From NCBI GenBank assembly GCA_030068145.1, contig JAPJBO010000735.1, positions 51,645-115,644 of the forward strand: a DNA stretch of 64,000 bases. Direction: 5' to 3'. Below, one piece after another: positions 61,858 to 64,000 of this stretch. The position numbers were made by a program, and so were the translations under genes. Each line of letters begins with the position of its first letter. The stretch's first letter is position 1. The DNA is from Diplonema papillatum (taxonomy: Eukaryota; Euglenozoa; Diplonemea; Diplonemida; Diplonemidae). A model generated the notes under the pieces. That model saw nothing but the letters and a program-made list of their open reading frames with translations. It was not told the origin of the DNA and did not search any database.

Positions 61858-64000
61858 CTCAGCCTGGACGAAAAAAAAAAAAAAACTTAGACTCTCGTAT
61901 CATCAACTTCCACGGCCAACCGGATGATCCAAGTTTCCGGCCTGCTCGCAACAATACCGACAACCCCCAACTCTCACGAAAAGTTTGCCCAAGGTCTAAC
62001 CGGGGACTCTCAAAAACCGGAGAAACAAAAGAAAAAAAATACAGAGTGAGGTAACGTACAGACAAGTACTGGATGAATTTGCAGCCCGCAACACAGCAGT
62101 CATACTGTCTGTTTGCGCGCGAGTCCGCTATCAGGAGCCCAGCGGAAAAGCAACAGAATGGGCCACTTGGCTAATGCACGAGATCAAGTCTAGCTCGAAG
62201 ATACGATAACACGGAACATTTTCTTTTGGGAACCCCACCGATCACCACAAGCACGCACTAAGCTGAACTTCACAAGCATCCAAAAGGTCGAAAGACACCA
62301 ATCTGTACGTCCATTCGGATCGTCGGAAACACAAATAGTATGACCGCTTTCTTTTGTACGCGCGACCAGCGGAACTCACCCTGCTTTGGTAAGTTTCATG
62401 TAGTACGCTGCCAACTACTAGTTTTCAGTAGCCAACAATGAATGGTTAACACAAGGATTCTCAAGCGAACCATAACTCTGAAAAAGACAGGCGCTCCGTT
62501 TTGTTTGTGCGTGCCGGGTGATCGTTTTCCCACTTGTATTTACCCTGTGTATATTCAGGTAAGGAATTCTGATCAACCACCAAAACACGCTGCCTACGTC
62601 TTTTTAGGCTGCACAATACATTGAAGGGCAACCCGCAAGATTGTTAGTACTAAAAACAACAACTAAGGTACCCACCGACCCTCTTACCTCGTGTGACCAC
62701 CACTCTTACGACACTCAGAGCACAAAGGATATCTTCCCATAACGACGAAGGTCGCCCGGAGACTTTAAACCCCCGGAGTTTCAAGCGAACTTTCACTCTA
62801 AAAAGGTGTCGATCACAAGAGCCATGGACTTTGCAAAGCACATAGGAAAAAAGAGCGCGCGCTAAAGTAAGTCGAATCGTCGGCAATAGGCAGCAAAGAT
62901 ATACACACAAACATACTATACCTTAAAGGAGCCTTTATGACTACGGTCACCCGGAGATAAAACCCCGGATCCCTAAGCGAACTTGCACTCTAAAAATATG
63001 TACCCAGAGAGCCGCAGTCCCTAGTATGGCTTTGTGTTCATTCCTGACTGACAGAGTCCTGTTCCCACCCGTTTTTGGGTTAACAATGCATTGTTGGTAC
63101 TACATAATTAGTAGTTGGTAGCGTACTGCATGAAACTTACCGAAGCAGGCGAGTTCCGCTTGTGCGCACAAACAAAAGAAAGCGCCATACTAATTTTTAC
63201 TGCTCGGCCACATTCTGCCTCCATGCATGAGAGGCAATGCCCGCCTGAAGGCCAACGATTTCTTCTAGACAAGGAAGGAAGCCTTCAACCCATTCCAACT
63301 TCCTTTCTGCAATCCCCCCCCCTCACCCCTCAACCGCAAAACAAAGTTGTCGACAACGAAAGTAAAAAGAAAACGGTAGCAGTCTAAATTTCGAAAGCGC
63401 ACTTTCACTCCAAAGAAAATAAATTCGCACCTTTCCGCTTCTGGCTCGGGACACCAGCCTATCTAGTTCCAGAGTGTGCCTTGCATTGGCACCCCCGCAC
63501 CCTCCCATCTTCGCTCATACAGGACAGGCAAAAAATAGTTAAAACAAAGGGGGGGGGGGCCTGGGGGGCACAGTGCACTTGTCAAGGATTTTTTTTTGAC
63601 TTTGACTAGTGGTTTTACGAGTCAAAACTTTGACTGCAGTAAAATGACTAGTCAAAAATACCTTTGTCACTTTTACTACAGTCAAAATTTTTGGCTGTAG
63701 TGCACCGCGGGGGGCGGGTTCCAACGGGGTGGGGGAGCGAGTGAGTATTGTGCCACTGACGCACTCACCCAGGGCCACGCAACACGCGTAGCCAAATGGG
63801 CAGCCGAAGAACGCCAACGAGCCGGACACACATCCACTCGGTTATAGCGGGTAGAAGCAGGGGGGTGGGTAAGAGTAGACCAAGCAAACAAACCGGTGGC
63901 ATTCTGTTTTTTTTTTTTTCTTCTTTCTTCTTCTTCGCCTCGTTCTTCTTCAGCTTAACCAAAAAGAACATGAAAAATAAGTGTAGTGGGGGGGGGGGAG
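61858..64000 (+). repeat. Segmental duplication of 17656-19798
   Basis: Contains copies of the unknown module, M tail, fold-back element, K and cassette repeats, family B copy and AGTCAAA-rich element, all at +44,202. It ends in a G-tract at 63988-63998, where the other copy has a longer G-tract, so the window (perhaps the contig) stops at a sequencing-difficult site. Confidence 0.8.
62042..62209 (+). CDS. Unknown YQEPSGKA module, copy 4 (duplicate of copy 3)
   Basis: Identical in length and reading to 17840-18007, as part of the large duplication. M tail at 62252-62332. Confidence 0.45.
   Translation, partial: QSEVTYRQVLDEFAARNTAVILSVCARVRYQEPSGKATEWATWLMHEIKSSSKIR

Noticed and set aside
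38-64000. Dinoflagellate spliced-leader relics as proof of host
   Set aside because: I looked for the characteristic leader sequence upstream of ORFs and did not find it; the LINE resemblance alone does not fix the host.
1-64000. LTR retrotransposons
   Set aside because: No pair of long direct repeats with TG..CA ends, primer site or gag-pol frame was seen; the long direct duplication is explained by X plus flank.

Overview
The window looks like nuclear DNA of a eukaryote, probably a unicellular alga or other protist. There is no prokaryotic gene layout, no rRNA or tRNA gene, and no host gene I can identify with confidence. Nearly all of it is a dense mosaic of transposable elements, short dispersed repeats, satellites, palindromes and long A-, T-, G- or C-tracts. 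The one clearly recognisable gene is a 5'-truncated non-LTR retrotransposon (LINE) reverse transcriptase at 23172-25364. Its FADD box, CCHC knuckle and ELALDFEAFT stretch resemble, from memory, LINEs of dinoflagellates and relatives. An alveolate host is therefore possible but unproven.

Layout. 0-7.5 kb: fragments of several short repeat families, a head-to-tail pair of TTAA-flanked MITEs (1.76-2.26 kb), long palindromes and a 650-bp element with inverted ends. 7.7-11.2 kb: two hAT-like families with CAGGG termini (called J and X here), one nested in the other, plus two copies of an unnamed coding module whose divergence shows purifying selection. 11.5-15.5 kb: a Tc1/mariner-like MITE split by another repeat, a 255-bp tandem duplication, and a second TA-flanked MITE. 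15.7-21.2 kb: a complete X element filled with a 42/43-bp satellite and flanked by an 8-bp target-site duplication, then a fold-back element and G-tract-rich duplications. 21.5-28.2 kb: more satellite with the LINE inside it, then nested X and J pieces and a 440-bp MITE. 28.2-33.3 kb: short repeats sharing one 3' cassette and a GGAAAC-bounded element. 33.3-36.6 kb: a satellite-like array with a 413-bp higher-order repeat. 37-59.5 kb: structured short repeats (families A, B, C, D, L, M, N), a long hairpin, a few unassigned coding-like ORFs, a second LINE 3' end, and an X element inserted in a J element. 59.9-64 kb: a copy of 15.7-19.8 kb at a constant offset of 44,202 bp.

How the parts relate. 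At least six mobile-element types can be separated by their ends: LINE (7-bp duplication, CT tail), hAT-like J and X (8-bp duplications), TA-flanked MITEs (two families), TTAA-flanked MITEs, fold-back elements, and short retroelement-like units joined at poly(A). J and X sit inside each other at recurrent palindromic sites. Several short families keep hairpins while their stem sequence changes, so RNA or DNA structure seems to have been maintained. The family letters (A, B, C, D, E, F, H, I, J, K, L, M, N, X) are labels invented for this report.
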